From contig CM059559.1 of the NCBI GenBank assembly GCA_030386875.1, positions 63,626,392 through 63,690,391 on the forward strand: a DNA stretch of 64,000 bases. Direction: 5' to 3'. Position 1 is the stretch's first letter. Every line of letters starts with the position of its first letter. Below are positions 21,687 to 33,861 of this stretch, piece after piece. This DNA comes from Morinoia aosen (lineage: Eukaryota > Arthropoda > Malacostraca > Amphipoda > Talitridae). Both the position numbers and the translations under genes were made by a program. The notes below the pieces were generated by a model. It was not told the DNA's origin, searched no databases, and saw nothing but the letters and a program-made list of their open reading frames with translations.

Positions 21687-22374
21687 TCCAACGTACTGTT
21701 TCTATACACAGAGGATATATTGTGACAACACCTCTATACAGTGCATTGAACCGCGTTCTCGCTTAACGCGTTTCCTGCGCAGAACCAACCGGTGGTCACT
21801 CAAGGGATTTTCATAATGCTGCAGACCGACCTCCGGTCACTCACTTAATTTTTATAAATAGCTAATAGTAGCTAAAAACAAGTAAGATCGAGTTAATGAT
21901 TGCTATTTTCAACGTTTGTTACTGAAATTGACTTTAAATTTGCATTGAATAGTGAACTGCAGTTTAACTCGAAGCAGAAAACGTGTTGAACGAATATATA
22001 ATTTTTCTAATGGTACTCAAGAACTTCAAGTGTGATTGCCTATAGCGATTATTATATTCATGTAAATGGAAATGAAATTATTCCTTGATAAGAATGGGTT
22101 ATTTAATGCGGATTTGACGATTTGATGGGAATTAATGCGTATGCATATATAGGTATGGAAATTTTTTTCAATATCAAATAGAATGAATATTTTTGTTGTT
22201 GTGGTAGACTTGTTTAACTTTGCAAAGTTTCGGTTTCCTTTTTTGCTCAAATGTGTGAGACAAAATTCATTGCATTTGTTTGCAAGTTTCTGGATTTACA
22301 TAGAGACGTCCAAACTGGTGCTGAATAGCTTTAGTTTTTACTTCTTGTAGTTCCTTTGCTACCTGATAAGAAAA
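21687..22374. other. AT-rich interval, nothing recognised
   Basis: No feature supported between the candidate terminal exon and R1 copy 8. Confidence 0.4.
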
Positions 22375-22745
22375 TGAGTCCTCTCAGGGGGATGCAGCTA
22401 TTGTATCTATGGGAATTAGCGCTCCCAGGAGGACAATGTGAGGGCCGAGCTAAAGGTTAGGTAGGCTTTCTTTTTGTTGAAATAGAATAGGTTTTGGTTT
22501 TGTTGCGGATCATTTTTTTCGGTTCACTGTTGTGCTGTTTTTTTCAGTCCCTACTACTTTCTTCTTCAACTTTGATCTTGTTTCATGAACTTCTTTCTCA
22601 TCTTACTGTTTCTATGCCTTTTCTGCGTAGATTCCGCGTTCCCTTTACTCCATACTAAATGGTGCCTTCTTCCTTCCTCTCTTTGGATCGCATTTGTTGC
22701 TGCGGGTAGGGAGGCTAAAACTAACGACTAATCTAATCTGCTAAG
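22375..22745 (+). repeat. R1 dispersed repeat, copy 8 (reference-quality)
   Basis: The cleanest copy. It starts CCTCTCAGGGGGATGCAG, continues TTGTATCTATGGGAATTAGC, GCTCCCAGGAGGACAATG, GCTAAAGGTTAGGTAGGC, TTTTTGTTGAAATAGAATAG, CTACTTTCTTCTTCAAC, ACTAAATGGTGCCTTC, and ends GGGAGGCTAAAACTAAC. Good seed for defining the family. Confidence 0.8.
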
Positions 22746-25684
22746 AATATGAGTTCAAAAAACAAAAATATGTGCTATATTTTTATGCATAAATCAATTT
22801 TTATTTGTGTGCTGCTACTGAATATAAAATCAGAACACGTAAGATAAAATCGTGAATTTTTTTGCGTTTTCGAAATGAAATTGATTTTTTTAAAGATATA
22901 ATAACTACCGTGTTATTTCTATGCGGAATATATGTGATACTTCTACAGTAAATGACATTATTTCAGACCTTGATGGACGTGGTCGTGCATGAGCCTGTTT
23001 TTGATAAGTTCACAATTTTGTCCATAAACTTGAACAAAACTTTCTTAGTTGAATAAGTGAATGGGGATTCTAATTTTACAACTATTGGATTTTGGTAAAC
23101 TAATTAAATATTATAAACTATGTGATATTATTTGAAATTTGATTAATTTAAATGCCGTCGATTGAGTTGAGAATGTAATTTTGATTGGTCTCTTTCCAGG
23201 AATAACAGATGTTTTAAAACCATTAAGATAGTGGTGTTATTAACATGAACTTTTTTAGTGCTGAGTTTTGTACTTATTTAGTACTGAATTTTGCTTTGTT
23301 AATTTCACAATCAATTTATCAGCATAACAAAACTTTCCAAGGAGACTTAAACTTATTCATTAGATCCTCGTAAATTTATTATTGATGCAAGTTTATACGC
23401 AAGTCAGAGTATCTTCACCGATCGACCTCGGTATCGTTACCAATGGCGGTCAACACATCACGAATGACGGCCTTATGACTCAGTGAAACCAATGAACATC
23501 GTTAAAAGCGACGTTATGGAATTCCATTTTTGCCTGGAATTTTTTTCATTTTATATAGTTCAAAATGAACACGATTACTTTCATTTTATGTTCACATGAA
23601 ATTTGAGATTCCAAGTTCTAAATACAAGCTTCAATGTTTTCACTGTATCGAAACGTAAATTCTTACTTGAGATATTGTTAACTTAGCAAGAATTTGAACT
23701 CAGTATGAAACTCTAAAAGTGATTATTAAAATTATCTTCGTTTTTTTAAACATTTCTGACTTATAGAAATATGCATGCAAATATCAAATAATTTTATTTC
23801 CATATAATTTTTATATATAAATATGTTAGTAATTAACTTAGCTGCTTGAGCTGTGATCTGAGTCACAAACGTACAAACCTTTCAGTACACTACTTTAAAA
23901 TGAATATTGCTGAAAATTTCTTCGAGTGCAAATGAAACTCTCACATTGTATGTGCGTAGTAGTATGTAAATAAAAATTTCGTTTTTCAGATGACAAGTGT
24001 TAAAAAATTATTCCACAGTTTCAGAATAGAGAGAATGTTTCCTAGCGTTGTATGAGACCTTAACTTTACGTAAAATAGAAGTAAGATACTATTTCGTCTG
24101 CTCTAATATTTTTTTGATTTTTGTAGAAAAGTACGTACAGTTGTTCAAAAAATTCAAGTCACTAGAATTATCTGATTTTATAGCGTCCATTGCCTTGAAC
24201 TGTAATTAGTAATATATAATGTACTATTTGTCATACATCAAAATAGTGTTATTAAGCTGTATTGCCATAGTAATTAAATGAGAATTCTTATGTGCGATAA
24301 TTATGGTAGAATTCTTTTGGCTGATACAACTCCAGAAAATATTTTGTTTATTATAATGTAAGACTTTCTCTAACTTTGTGAGAACTCGTTATTTATGGAC
24401 CTCAAAAATGATGAATAAAATATTTCGATTTATTCGAAAGTTCCTGGATTTATTTGTGAACGTTCAAACAATCCTTGAAATATTTTATTCTTCACCTTCA
24501 TTTCGTTACTTGTGTTAAAGTGAAAAACTAAATAAGCATTTTTAGGTTCTTTCTTGAATTAAAATGAAATCTTTCTGTATACAGATGAATCGGGATTTCA
24601 TTTGTGCGAGATAAGTGTGAAAATTTATTATTTTCATCACAGTGAAAGACATGCTTAAGTTTACGAGAAATTGATTATGAAACTTAACGCAGAACTAAAT
24701 TATTTTCGTCCGTTTGCGTATTTTTAGACTTACATGGAAATGTGCATACAGTTGTAAATATTTTTTTATAAATGAATTTCTTATTTTATTCGTGTAAAAA
24801 ATGAGATTTAAAATTTCTAAGGTATTGTGATCAACTAGAATTTCATTTGTGCGTGATAACAGGTGTTGGAATTTTTCGTTTCAAAATGGAGAATTCTTGT
24901 GCTGAAACGTGAGACCTTTACTTTCCAAGTTAAATGGAACTGAAAGGGGAAAATAAGACTGATTCTGATTGTTAGAATATTTCTCGATTATACGGAAATG
25001 TGCTCACAAACGTAGAATAATTTTGATGACTTCCAGTTCTAAGTAGATAAACATTCAGTGCTGAATTTGTTTCCACCATTTTCATTGCTTTGAATCCAAC
25101 TATAAATTTTCCGAGAATTAAAATGCAGGGAAAATGTGTCATTTCAGTGTTGAATAAAATGAGCGAACTAAACTAATGCTGTTTTATTTGAACAGATGAA
25201 TGTAAGATGTGGTTATGCTGAAGCCTATGCTTAATGCGTGGAAAATTTTTAGTTGTCTAAAATGCAATTTAGCTTGAAATCAGTGCTTTCTTCTTTTGAT
25301 AAACGTAAAGGCATTGAAACCGTCACAATTAATCGTATTCAGGTGTCACGTTAAAATACATTTAACGCTGTTCTGAGGAAAATCTTGTAGACGCTCTTAA
25401 TTTATTCACAGAATTCAATTAATCTGTTCAACTCTGCATAAATTCGTGAAGTTTCACTACACGACGGCATGAAATATTTTATATGTTTATTGTAAAACGG
25501 TAGAATACGCGGATTTTATTAGTGCATTTTTTCTGTTGAAATGTTGTGATAATTCAAAATTTAATGGTCAATGTGGTATAAAATAAGCCTCGAATGATTC
25601 ATTGATTCTGCAAATAGTCATTTTTCTTAATCCAGAGGCAAGACAGAGGGGAATGGTAGGAGTAAGTTAAATCTATGTTTTTGG
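22746..25684. other. ~2.9 kb AT-rich interval, nothing recognised
   Basis: Low-complexity AT-rich DNA, stops in all frames, no repeat termini or exons that I can support. Confidence 0.5.
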
Positions 25685-25855
25685 TTCCGTAGATTTCCCT
25701 TAAGTGTGTCATGACTGCCCTAAGTGTGTCATGTAACACACTTAGGGCAGTCATGGCGCCTCCATGACACACAATTGTGTGCCGGTTTTGCGACAAACGT
25801 ATGACGCACTTAAGTGTGTCAAAATGACCCTATATTTTTTCTCAGTGTGGTTGAT
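25685..25855. repeat. Small inverted-repeat element with perfect 20-bp palindromic arms
   Basis: 25710-25729 (CATGACTGCCCTAAGTGTGT) and 25736-25755 are exact inverted repeats separated by 6 bp. Further TAAGTGTGTCA and TGACACAC copies surround them and the segment ends TTTTTTCTCAGTGTGG. The same AAGTGTGTCA palindrome motif is at 14150-14192. Confidence 0.7.
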
Positions 25856-25917
25856 CTTGGTTTGTCACACTACGTGTTTCTGTTGCAAATTAAAGTATAT
25901 TCTTGGAGAGTGTTCAG

Positions 25918-26070
25918 TGGGCAGCAGACCAGAGGTGGGCAGGAGACCAGAGGTGGGCAGCAGACCAGAGGTGGGCAGCAGACCAGAGGTGGGCAGCAGA
26001 CCAGAGGTGGGCAGCAGACCAGTGGAGGGGGGGGGGCAGCACACCAGAGGTGGGCAGTAGACCAGTGGTG
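25918..26070. repeat. 18-bp VNTR (GGGCAGCAGACCAGAGGT)
   Basis: About eight units of GGGCAGCAGACCAGAGGT, with a G-run variant near 26030 and degenerate final units. Open in several frames on both strands by virtue of the repeat. It ends directly against the R1 fragment at 26080. Confidence 0.92.
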
Positions 26071-26079
26071 GGCAAGAGA

Positions 26080-26165
26080 CAGTGTAACTCTTTGCTCGGG
26101 CCCTCACATTTTCCCCCTGGGAGTTCTACCTCCCATAGGTACCAAAGTTGAATCATCCTGAGAGA
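26080..26165 (-). repeat. R1 dispersed repeat, copy 9 (5' end only)
   Basis: Plus-strand reading GCTCGGGCCCTCACATTTTC, CCCCTGGGAG, ACCTCCCATAGGTACC and ATCATCCTGAG is the reverse complement of the R1 start. Only the first ~85 bp of R1 remains, abutting the VNTR. Confidence 0.65.
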
Positions 26166-26579
26166 AATGTTGTTCTGCAAGACGACTTTTTGTGTTTTGT
26201 CGGGATTAATCCGTTGTCAAGATCTGCAGTAGAAAAATGTTGATAAATAAACCATTTCCTGGCACAATATTTATTTATATTATCATATTTAGAACGGAAA
26301 AATCATGCATTCGGGCAGCATTTCAACTATACATGTAAATGCATGTACTCACTAAAGCACCTAGTCAGAAAAAAATCAATACATTTTAGGGGTAAGTGAA
26401 AATCTGTATACTGCTTAAGCGTTCAATTTTTTCGGGGTGTCACCGGGCCTTTGACTTTTCTTTCATCAGGTGGCCAAGCCTTTCAAGCCAATAGCCACGG
26501 CAACAAGCCAGTAAAATTTGCTTTTGTTTCCTGAAGTTTCTTTTACACGGCGTTTCTCAAAAAGTTATAAGTTTCAAAA

Positions 26580-27290
26580 TTTATTTATGAATATAGCATG
26601 GATTTACTAAAAGCACAATTTTTAATTAGAACACTCGTTAAAAGCGGGTTAAAATGATAATTGGTTGAATAGCACGGTAAATTCTTACAAACAAAATGGC
26701 AGGCAGAACGACGGCAGCAAGAAACGAGACTTAGTTTCGTGCACCTGCTATATCGAGACTTTGAATACACAGGACGCAACTGCCGGAACACAACTCATCA
26801 GCGGGACTGCTGGAACGTAACCCGGGTACACAGTAAGCGACTGATCAGCGCAACTGCCTGTACGCAGTAACGTGACTGGTTAATCGGTCAACCCGAGTGC
26901 TGAGGCTGCAGCATCAATGCTGCTGTATAGTGCGGTCCGCTATGTTACTCATAGACTAACAGTAGGCTCGCGCAGGATAAACAGTCTGCCGAACGAGGCA
27001 GTGAATAACGCTGTCGTTCACAGGGGTTGTGCCTCCCGCTGGTCCCAGTGAAGGCACGAAAAACTGCTGGCTCGGAGAGCAAGTTTACTGGTACACAAAA
27101 GCTTGTAGATTGGCGGACTGTTGCTGTTTACGGCGGGGGTGCACGAGTTAAAATGCAACCTTGGCTAGACTATCAGCGCTTTTTATACGCTCGCGGCAGG
27201 CGGTGTAAAAAGGGCGGCATAGCGTTAAGGGTATTGTTTCTAGTTTTGAAGTTGTTTCAGTTTCTTGTTGCATAGGGGCTCAATTGCTGC
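26580..27290 (-). promoter_or_regulatory. LTR-like segment with TATA box and AATAAA (minus strand)
   Basis: A CpG-richer ~700-bp block in AT-rich surroundings. On the minus strand a TATAAAAAG (plus ~27180-27188) lies upstream and an AATAAA (plus ~26582) downstream, as expected for a solo LTR or a short promoter-plus-polyA module. No second copy is in the window, so LTR status cannot be shown. Confidence 0.22.
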
Positions 27291-27299
27291 GTAGGGCTT

Positions 27300-28469
27300 A
27301 GAATCCAAATTCTATTATACAATATAGTGTTTTGAAGCAGCTGTCTCACATACCCAATACACTTTTGATAACACGTGATTCGATATACTTTTATTTGATG
27401 CAGGAAAAATGGAGGAAACTATATAAGAAGCTAAAAATTACGTTGACTTGAAAGGCAAAGGTATAAGCAAATTAGTTCATATCTTATTTCGATTATTTAC
27501 CGATCATTAAGTGGGTGTAATATGTTCAGATATTTCTTTTACATTTCAGTGATGCACTTTCATCACTCATCAAATCAAGTAAATAGAGGCAAATAGTTCA
27601 GAAATATGGAAAATAACCTTTGATTTAGATGTCAACACACATTTATTTGAGTTGGCTAGAGCATTTTGGTTGGCTATGATCCTCTCATCCTATTGAACAG
27701 ACGTTTTCCCCATTAGGATCTTTGGAGAGCGATGGGATTAACAGGTTAAGAGCAGATATAACTTAAAGGCTTCTGATAATTTGTAGTCACTTGAGGTCAA
27801 AAACTGATCCATAATTTCCAAAAATGCTAACTATACCAAATGTTAGCGCCATTCAAACAAAGTAATTTGTTTAGCGACCATTTTTCGATTGGTCACTCAT
27901 GAAGTTCCTACATTTTTAGTTCGTGTGCAACTGAATAGTTAATTAATACATTTTTCAATTGAATCGCAAAATTGTGGATCTTCGGTTACTTCCGGATCTT
28001 GATTGTCCACAAGCATCGTTTTTGAATTGAATCATTAGTAAAATGGCTAAAGAGTTACAATTCTGGAGGAAATTCAAACGAAGGTGAGAAGCAAAATACA
28101 CATCAACCTACGGATGTTTCCGTCTTTTTCGGGGATTTTCTTATACAAACCCAGTAGGTCATTCATATTTTTTCACAGCTCGCGTACGCAGCTTTCTATC
28201 AATAACAAAGTTCCACCTATAATGCACCCTTTTCCTCTAAGAAAAAATTCAAAATAGGGACCCACCCCAGTATTTATTCAAGCTTTTCAGCCCAATCTAT
28301 TCTAAGAACATGTTAAAAATTGCCCACTCGATTATATTGTGTAAATGTCCATCTTCAGGGTAAATACAAGTCAATGAGATCAACTTTGCAGCCGTTTCGG
28401 TAGGTTTTTTTTAGTGGGAGCACAAATACAGAGCCAACCGATGTCCAAAATCCGACGCTGATCTTTAGA
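27300..28469. other. AT-rich interval, nothing recognised
   Basis: No ORF of note and no repeat ends. Confidence 0.45.
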
Positions 28470-29135
28470 TTAAGGGGAATTCCTACCCTTGGGAGCATTT
28501 CAAAATTCAAATCAACACATCTCAATTTCTAAGTCAGCTAGATAAATGAAAATTCATAGTGATATGCAAAATAAGATTCTAGTCAGATTTTCTCTCATAA
28601 AAAACTTTGATTCTAAGTCCCTAAGGCTTTTGAAGTTTTCAACCTAGAAGCGTAATTTTGATTTTTTTTTCGACGCAAAATGACTGTGGAAACCAGAAAA
28701 GTCCTCGGGTTTATTGAATTTTGACTTTGGAAAAATAATATATTTTGGAAAAAAATATTTGTTGACCTTCTAAAAAAGTAATTTTTTCCCCAAAAGTTTT
28801 TCTTCTCTCAATTTAAATCAAATTCCCGAGAAATTTTCTTGTTTCCATTGTATTCCTACGTCGAATGAGACTAATGTCACGTTTCTACGTTGAATGCTGT
28901 AGAAGCCTTAGGGATTTGAATGTCAATAAGTTACATTTTGAGAAAACGCAATTATTTGTTTTGAAATGGCGCAGAAAGTTTCCGTATACTTTAACTATAG
29001 TTTCCGTAGACTCGCATCCATAGCAGCTAGCGACGTGAAATTTTCACAGGACTAAGCTAACATGACCTGCTACGCAGAACTGTAAAAAACGAAATACGGC
29101 CGTTTTGAGCCCAAAGAGGTAGGAATTCCCCTTAA
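28470..29135. mobile_element. TTAA-flanked MITE, copy 1
   Basis: Ends TTAAGGGGAATTCCTACC (28470) and GGTAGGAATTCCCCTTAA (to 29135) are perfect 18-bp inverted repeats including TTAA. Internally, an ACCTAGAAGCGTAATTTTG...CGACGC segment near 28650 is inverted at 28855-28900 (ACGTCGAATGAGAC ... TTCTACGTTGAA), a subterminal snap-back structure shared with the copies at 43842 and 47205. TTAA duplication is the hallmark of piggyBac-type elements, but the TIR is not one I recognise. No ORF. Confidence 0.75.
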
Positions 29136-31391
29136 TTCCAACAGTTTGATCCAGTGCGACCTAGAACGTACCGACGGTCAAGGGAGAGTGTCCACCTGCA
29201 TGAAAAACGTTCATTAGAGCTCATGTGGCCATAAGTTGATAGTAAATGCATTTGCATTTCGGCAACAGACGGGGGAATCTGTTCATAATCATAGCGTAAT
29301 GGCATCCAAAGTAAATACCAGATACCGAAAATTTACTATTTAATTCAAAAGATGAACGTACTTCATCATCGATAACGCAGATCGCATACTTCATTCCTAT
29401 CAACAGATTGCATATACATATTTCGTTAGGCAACGTCAGTGATGTAAGATCGAGGGAATTATTTCACCTCTATATCTGCTGATTATTATGGCAAAAATTA
29501 ATTTTCCACGATCACATCATGTACACTTGTATTAGTCATTAAATTCAGCAGAAATTCTAATATAGAGAAAAAATACTTGTCATCAGAAGTTACAATATTA
29601 CTGTATCAAACCTTAATACAGCAATTTCTAAACTACCAAAAAATGAACAGCATACGTGAAACAAACCTAAATCGAGCTACTTATTTGATTACAAAATGTG
29701 AAAATTGACTAAAAATTAACAAGAAACCAACTCACCCATGGTAAGTGACTAACGAATGGAAATTGGCATGAATAATTAATACCATTTTCTTTTTGTGAAT
29801 GCTGATAACTCCTTGGTGAGTTGTTGAGGATGTAAAATGGTAAAAAAAATTTCGGAGCAGTAGCACGGTATATGTTTCTCACCATTCGCTACAGGTGCGT
29901 CAGTATTTATAGGCCTTGGTGTAAAAATGGGCACTCAAATGTAATGCAGATCCAATCCCAGCACAGGCTGGGCTGCATGATTGCTAGGGATGATAACACT
30001 ACAACATCTGTAAAAATAATATGAGCAGTCAAATCTTGTCTCTGGAAGCAGAAGCCCTCAACATGATTAAATAAAAGCACAGTTGTAAGAAATGTATAAG
30101 TATTTCTATCGAATACGCAAATTAGCATTTATCATTTCTCTTCCAGATTTAAGAAAATGTCTCTGCTAATTGCAAAAATATTCTCACTGTTATAGATAAG
30201 CAGAGAAATTCATAATTTAACACAGAACTTTCACCACTCATAAAATGTTCGCTGCCTCCCTATACTCAAGTTTTAAAAATAAAATGCAAATTTGATACAA
30301 ATTATAACAAACATTATTATTTAGAAATTAGAAAGGCTAATTTACCATTGATAAAAATGCAATCAAAAGTGAACGTTATTACAACGGCTATGTTGATTTT
30401 GACCCGGCACGGTGCCCATAAATAGATGAGTTTGGATTCATACACTCCAAAACTTACTTACTTATTTACAGTTTTTCCTCTGCCCCTCCTGAGCTTACTA
30501 ATTAAACTGCCATGAAAATAGGTTTAAAGGCCTTTATTTTTAATGTGACACAGTCTGCCTTTTCCTTCCTTGCCAGCTTTCGCAAGCACCACTTTGCTAT
30601 ACACAGGATCAATAGCTGTGCGGGTTTGCAGCACTTATCCTTCTCTTTATAGAAATAATGAGAAAAATATCCATTAGATATTTTCAGTACATATACAGAG
30701 AAACGTAGCTTTCTAAATGACCCAGAAAAGCACGAGTTGAACTGTTCAGAATTATTGAAAAAAATTGGATTTATCCAATTATAAAGATAAAGTTGCTCTC
30801 TGCTCCAATCGAAACTAAAAGTGCCCTATTCCACACCAAGATTTTATACTAATTATTGGATAAATTCATATTTTTTCAATTGAAGATTTAAAGCCAGCAA
30901 GCATGCGAACAATTCTCCTGAATTACTATGAATGGAGAAAAGCTCATACGATCTTACGTCTATGACGACTGAAAATTTCTGACCTGTTTTTTAATTATAA
31001 GTAGCTGATAGCCATCAGTTGGGCTGGGGTAAAAATTTCCAACGTTTGGTTACAATATCAAACTTTTAGACTCTTTTAAAAAAAAGAGTACTCAAACGCG
31101 CAAGGTGGACTTTAAACTAGAATGTATATTAGGTTATGAGAGAGTTTAAAAAATGACAACATTTCCTAGGTCATTTTCATTCTGCATTCTGATATAGTTT
31201 CAAGTATACCTCAAGTGTTAATCGATTTGGTTCAATTCAAGAATCACTAGCTATGGTAGAGGCAATTGGAAGGGAGTAAAGAGAAGGGACTATTTAGTAT
31301 GGAATTAAATAGAAAAGCTACGTACAAGGTTGTATCCACATAATATCCACACCCTGTATGTATGTAAAAATTAGGTCAGAAAAGAGGTTTA
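29136..31391. other. ~2.2 kb AT-rich interval, nothing recognised
   Basis: No exon, element end or RNA gene supported. Confidence 0.45.
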
Positions 31392-31953
31392 TGTGTAGTC
31401 TCACAACTAAATAACACCGTGCGCGAAAACGTAGCCCTTCTACTTCGCAAACGCTCATAGGCCGCCCGCCAACTGGTGCGATTCGATGCGATGCGATTCG
31501 CCTCAGTTGGCAGTGAGTTAGGTAACACAATGCTATTCCTACGGTGCTACAAATGAACCCTGCGATTTCGCAAGGCGTCGCACCAATAGTGGGCGGGCGG
31601 CCTTACCTTCGAAGCACTCTCAGCCTATAGCTGCTCTGTGCGGGTAAGCCCCGTGATGCATAGCACTAACGCATCCCTGCTGCTTCGTGGTCTCCTCCAA
31701 TCAATCACAACCACTCGCTACCTTGCCTCGAGCCCAATCAACGGACCATTCACCGCACAAGGCTCCGGCTGTTACCCAGTCACACTGATTAACACTGCCG
31801 CAGTCCAACTGTCAATTAACACCTAGAATAATGCACCGAAACCACATGCGATGAACCTTACGCGAGCACAGCCACTCGCTAACTCACTGCCTCAGTCAGT
31901 CAACAACCACAGCCACGTCTCCGCAGCGCCATCTTGTGGGAGCATACACCACA
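31392..31953 (-). repeat. Gypsy-1 3' LTR, interrupted by a MITE
   Basis: Homologous to 37455-37860. It is longer because of a ~145-bp inverted-repeat insertion at 31460-31602. Inner edge ...ATACACCACA at 31953; outer edge estimated near 31392. Confidence 0.8.
31460..31602. mobile_element. Small MITE nested in Gypsy-1 3' LTR
   Basis: Begins GGCCGCCCGCCAACTGGTGC and ends GCACCAATAGTGGGCGGGCGGCC, imperfect inverted repeats of ~22 bp. Absent from the other LTR, which gives the empty site. Target duplication unclear. Confidence 0.72.
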
Positions 31954-32380
31954 TCTCCCCAAGTGTCTCACGAAATTAGCGTCAACAAGTGTCTAGCACT
32001 CATACTCCCTCCGGTATGCGGGACGCCGTCACTCCGGTGCGACCGCCTCAATGGCTCAGGCTTACCCCGATGCACACCGGCATCGCTGCCAACAGCTACA
32101 ATCCCAACACCCTCCCTTCCCTGACGATCATAAGGCAACTTGCGACCCACCAGCGACTCAAAAAAGGCTCCCTGTTCAAGGCGTCAACACAACTCTCTCT
32201 GGCAAGGCAAAGGCAGTCGCACTGTAGTTGCTCCTTCTGCCCAAAACTTCTATTTCGGACTCCGTGGCGTCAGCGACACCAGTATGGTTCACAAGAACCT
32301 TGCGCCGCTCACCACTAAACCGACGTTTCCTAACGTCATTCACTTTCTTGGGCACGCCGTCTACGCACACCACTTGCTTA
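31954..32380 (-). pseudogene. Gypsy-1 polyprotein C-terminal end
   Basis: Continuation of the polyprotein beyond the Harbinger insertion. VCVDGVPKKVNDVRKRRFSG resembles the VDGxPxHVxxxRR tail of Gypsy integrases. Then come non-coding sequence and the purine-rich tract next to the 3' LTR. Confidence 0.6.
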
Positions 32381-33857
32381 AGGGCCTTTCACACGATCAG
32401 TTTTTTCGTCAGTTAACACTGACACTCCAGAGTGTGGTCAAAACACTCGCGTTCACACGTACGTTTGCGTGACTGAAGTGGCGCGTCACTGGCAAGCTTG
32501 GCAGTGCTGCACTATGCATAGTCGAGAAAGATTCGTCGTAGTCAAAGCAAGCATACTCATCGGCTTTGCGGTCATAGAGAAGAAAAAACACCATAAATAG
32601 TTAGTGGGTAAAAGAATGGCTGGCTAGACATCCAGAAAATGGCAGTTATAACCGGATTTGAAGTAAGTTAGCGCTAAATATCTAAATTTCGCTCACTAAT
32701 TATTTGTCGCATTCCTTCCTTTTTCAGCATTTGTCAAATTTGGTCGCACCAGATCTAACAAATACTACAATGTAATAATCTACTTCATAATAATTTCAAC
32801 TGCAGGTAATACTTTCCGCTCGTTCTATACTGTTTTACATGTGCCAGCGTGTAATAGTATAGCTCGTAAATTGAATTTCTTTCTTGAAGAACTACGTTCG
32901 GTCATTTCGTAGCGACACAGTGACAAGGATATAGAAATAATAATTGAAATCTTACGCACATTCATTAGAACTGTATGATACAATGCACGCGTAAATCTGG
33001 CATCCGCAAGCAAATATTATAAAATATAATAAGCCTCTCAAATTACTGCGTGATAATATCTAATAATGCATGTGAATTTGACAGCGATACGGGTAAACTA
33101 ATGAATGTTTAGATTTATCTCAGGAAACATTTTTATGCTGAAATTAAATGTTAAGAATTCATGGAAAAAGTTTTTTATTTTATTTGAAAATGCCGGACAA
33201 ATTGTCGAAATCGCACTTCGGATAAATATTTAATATTTTCATGCTAATAAAAAAAATACCTTTGCAGTATTTACTGAGTGAATATTAAATAAGATTGGAA
33301 ATCCTTTGTTAATGCCGCTGACACAACAAGACGAATGCATTATGATATGCTTGTAATAAAATAAACTATTGTTCCCCGCACCTTGGAATCCAGGTGTTAT
33401 CCTCTGCTAAATAATAGATTTTTGGAAGCAACGGCTCTAAATTCTTTCGTAGACTATTTTTGAAGCGTATTAATTTTTCCTTCAACCCATTCTCATGTAA
33501 ACTAATATTGTGTTGATTCATTGCTTCAATAACATATTTGAGCGACTTGCTTCTCATATCTCTGCTCTTTTATTCATTGCTTTGTACTTTCCACAAAGCA
33601 GGTTGTTCACGAAAATAGATAATTTATCATTGAGACCAGGCTGAGACCATTTGATACGGAAGAGCGATCGCAGCCATCCTTACTAGACGCCGGGCGGGCG
33701 AAAACTGACACGCAAATAGAAGCAAAGCAGCAGTCAAACCCGACGGTGGCGAGTGCCGAGTAGAGAGCAAAAGAGAGCACGCATGCCCAAATATGGTGTT
33801 GCGGAACCGTGAGTGTCAGTGTTGACTGACGAAAAAACTGATCGTGTGAAAGCCCCT
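32381..33857. mobile_element. PIF/Harbinger-like element nested in Gypsy-1
   Basis: Ends AGGGCCTTTCACACGATCAG (32381) and CTGATCGTGTGAAAGCCCCT (to 33857) form ~50-bp terminal inverted repeats that continue through TTTTTTCGTCAGT. Both are flanked by TTA (32378-32380 and 33858-33860). The GGSCTTTCACACG-type end and the TTA target duplication fit PIF/Harbinger. The 1.48-kb interior is AT-rich with only a 63-codon minus-strand frame (33366-33557) of unknown identity and no DDE transposase, so it is probably non-autonomous. Confidence 0.82.
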
Positions 33858-33861
33858 TTAG

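Noticed and set aside
25918-26070. CRISPR-like array of 18-bp repeats
   Set aside because: Units are directly adjacent with no spacers, in a eukaryotic context. It is a VNTR.
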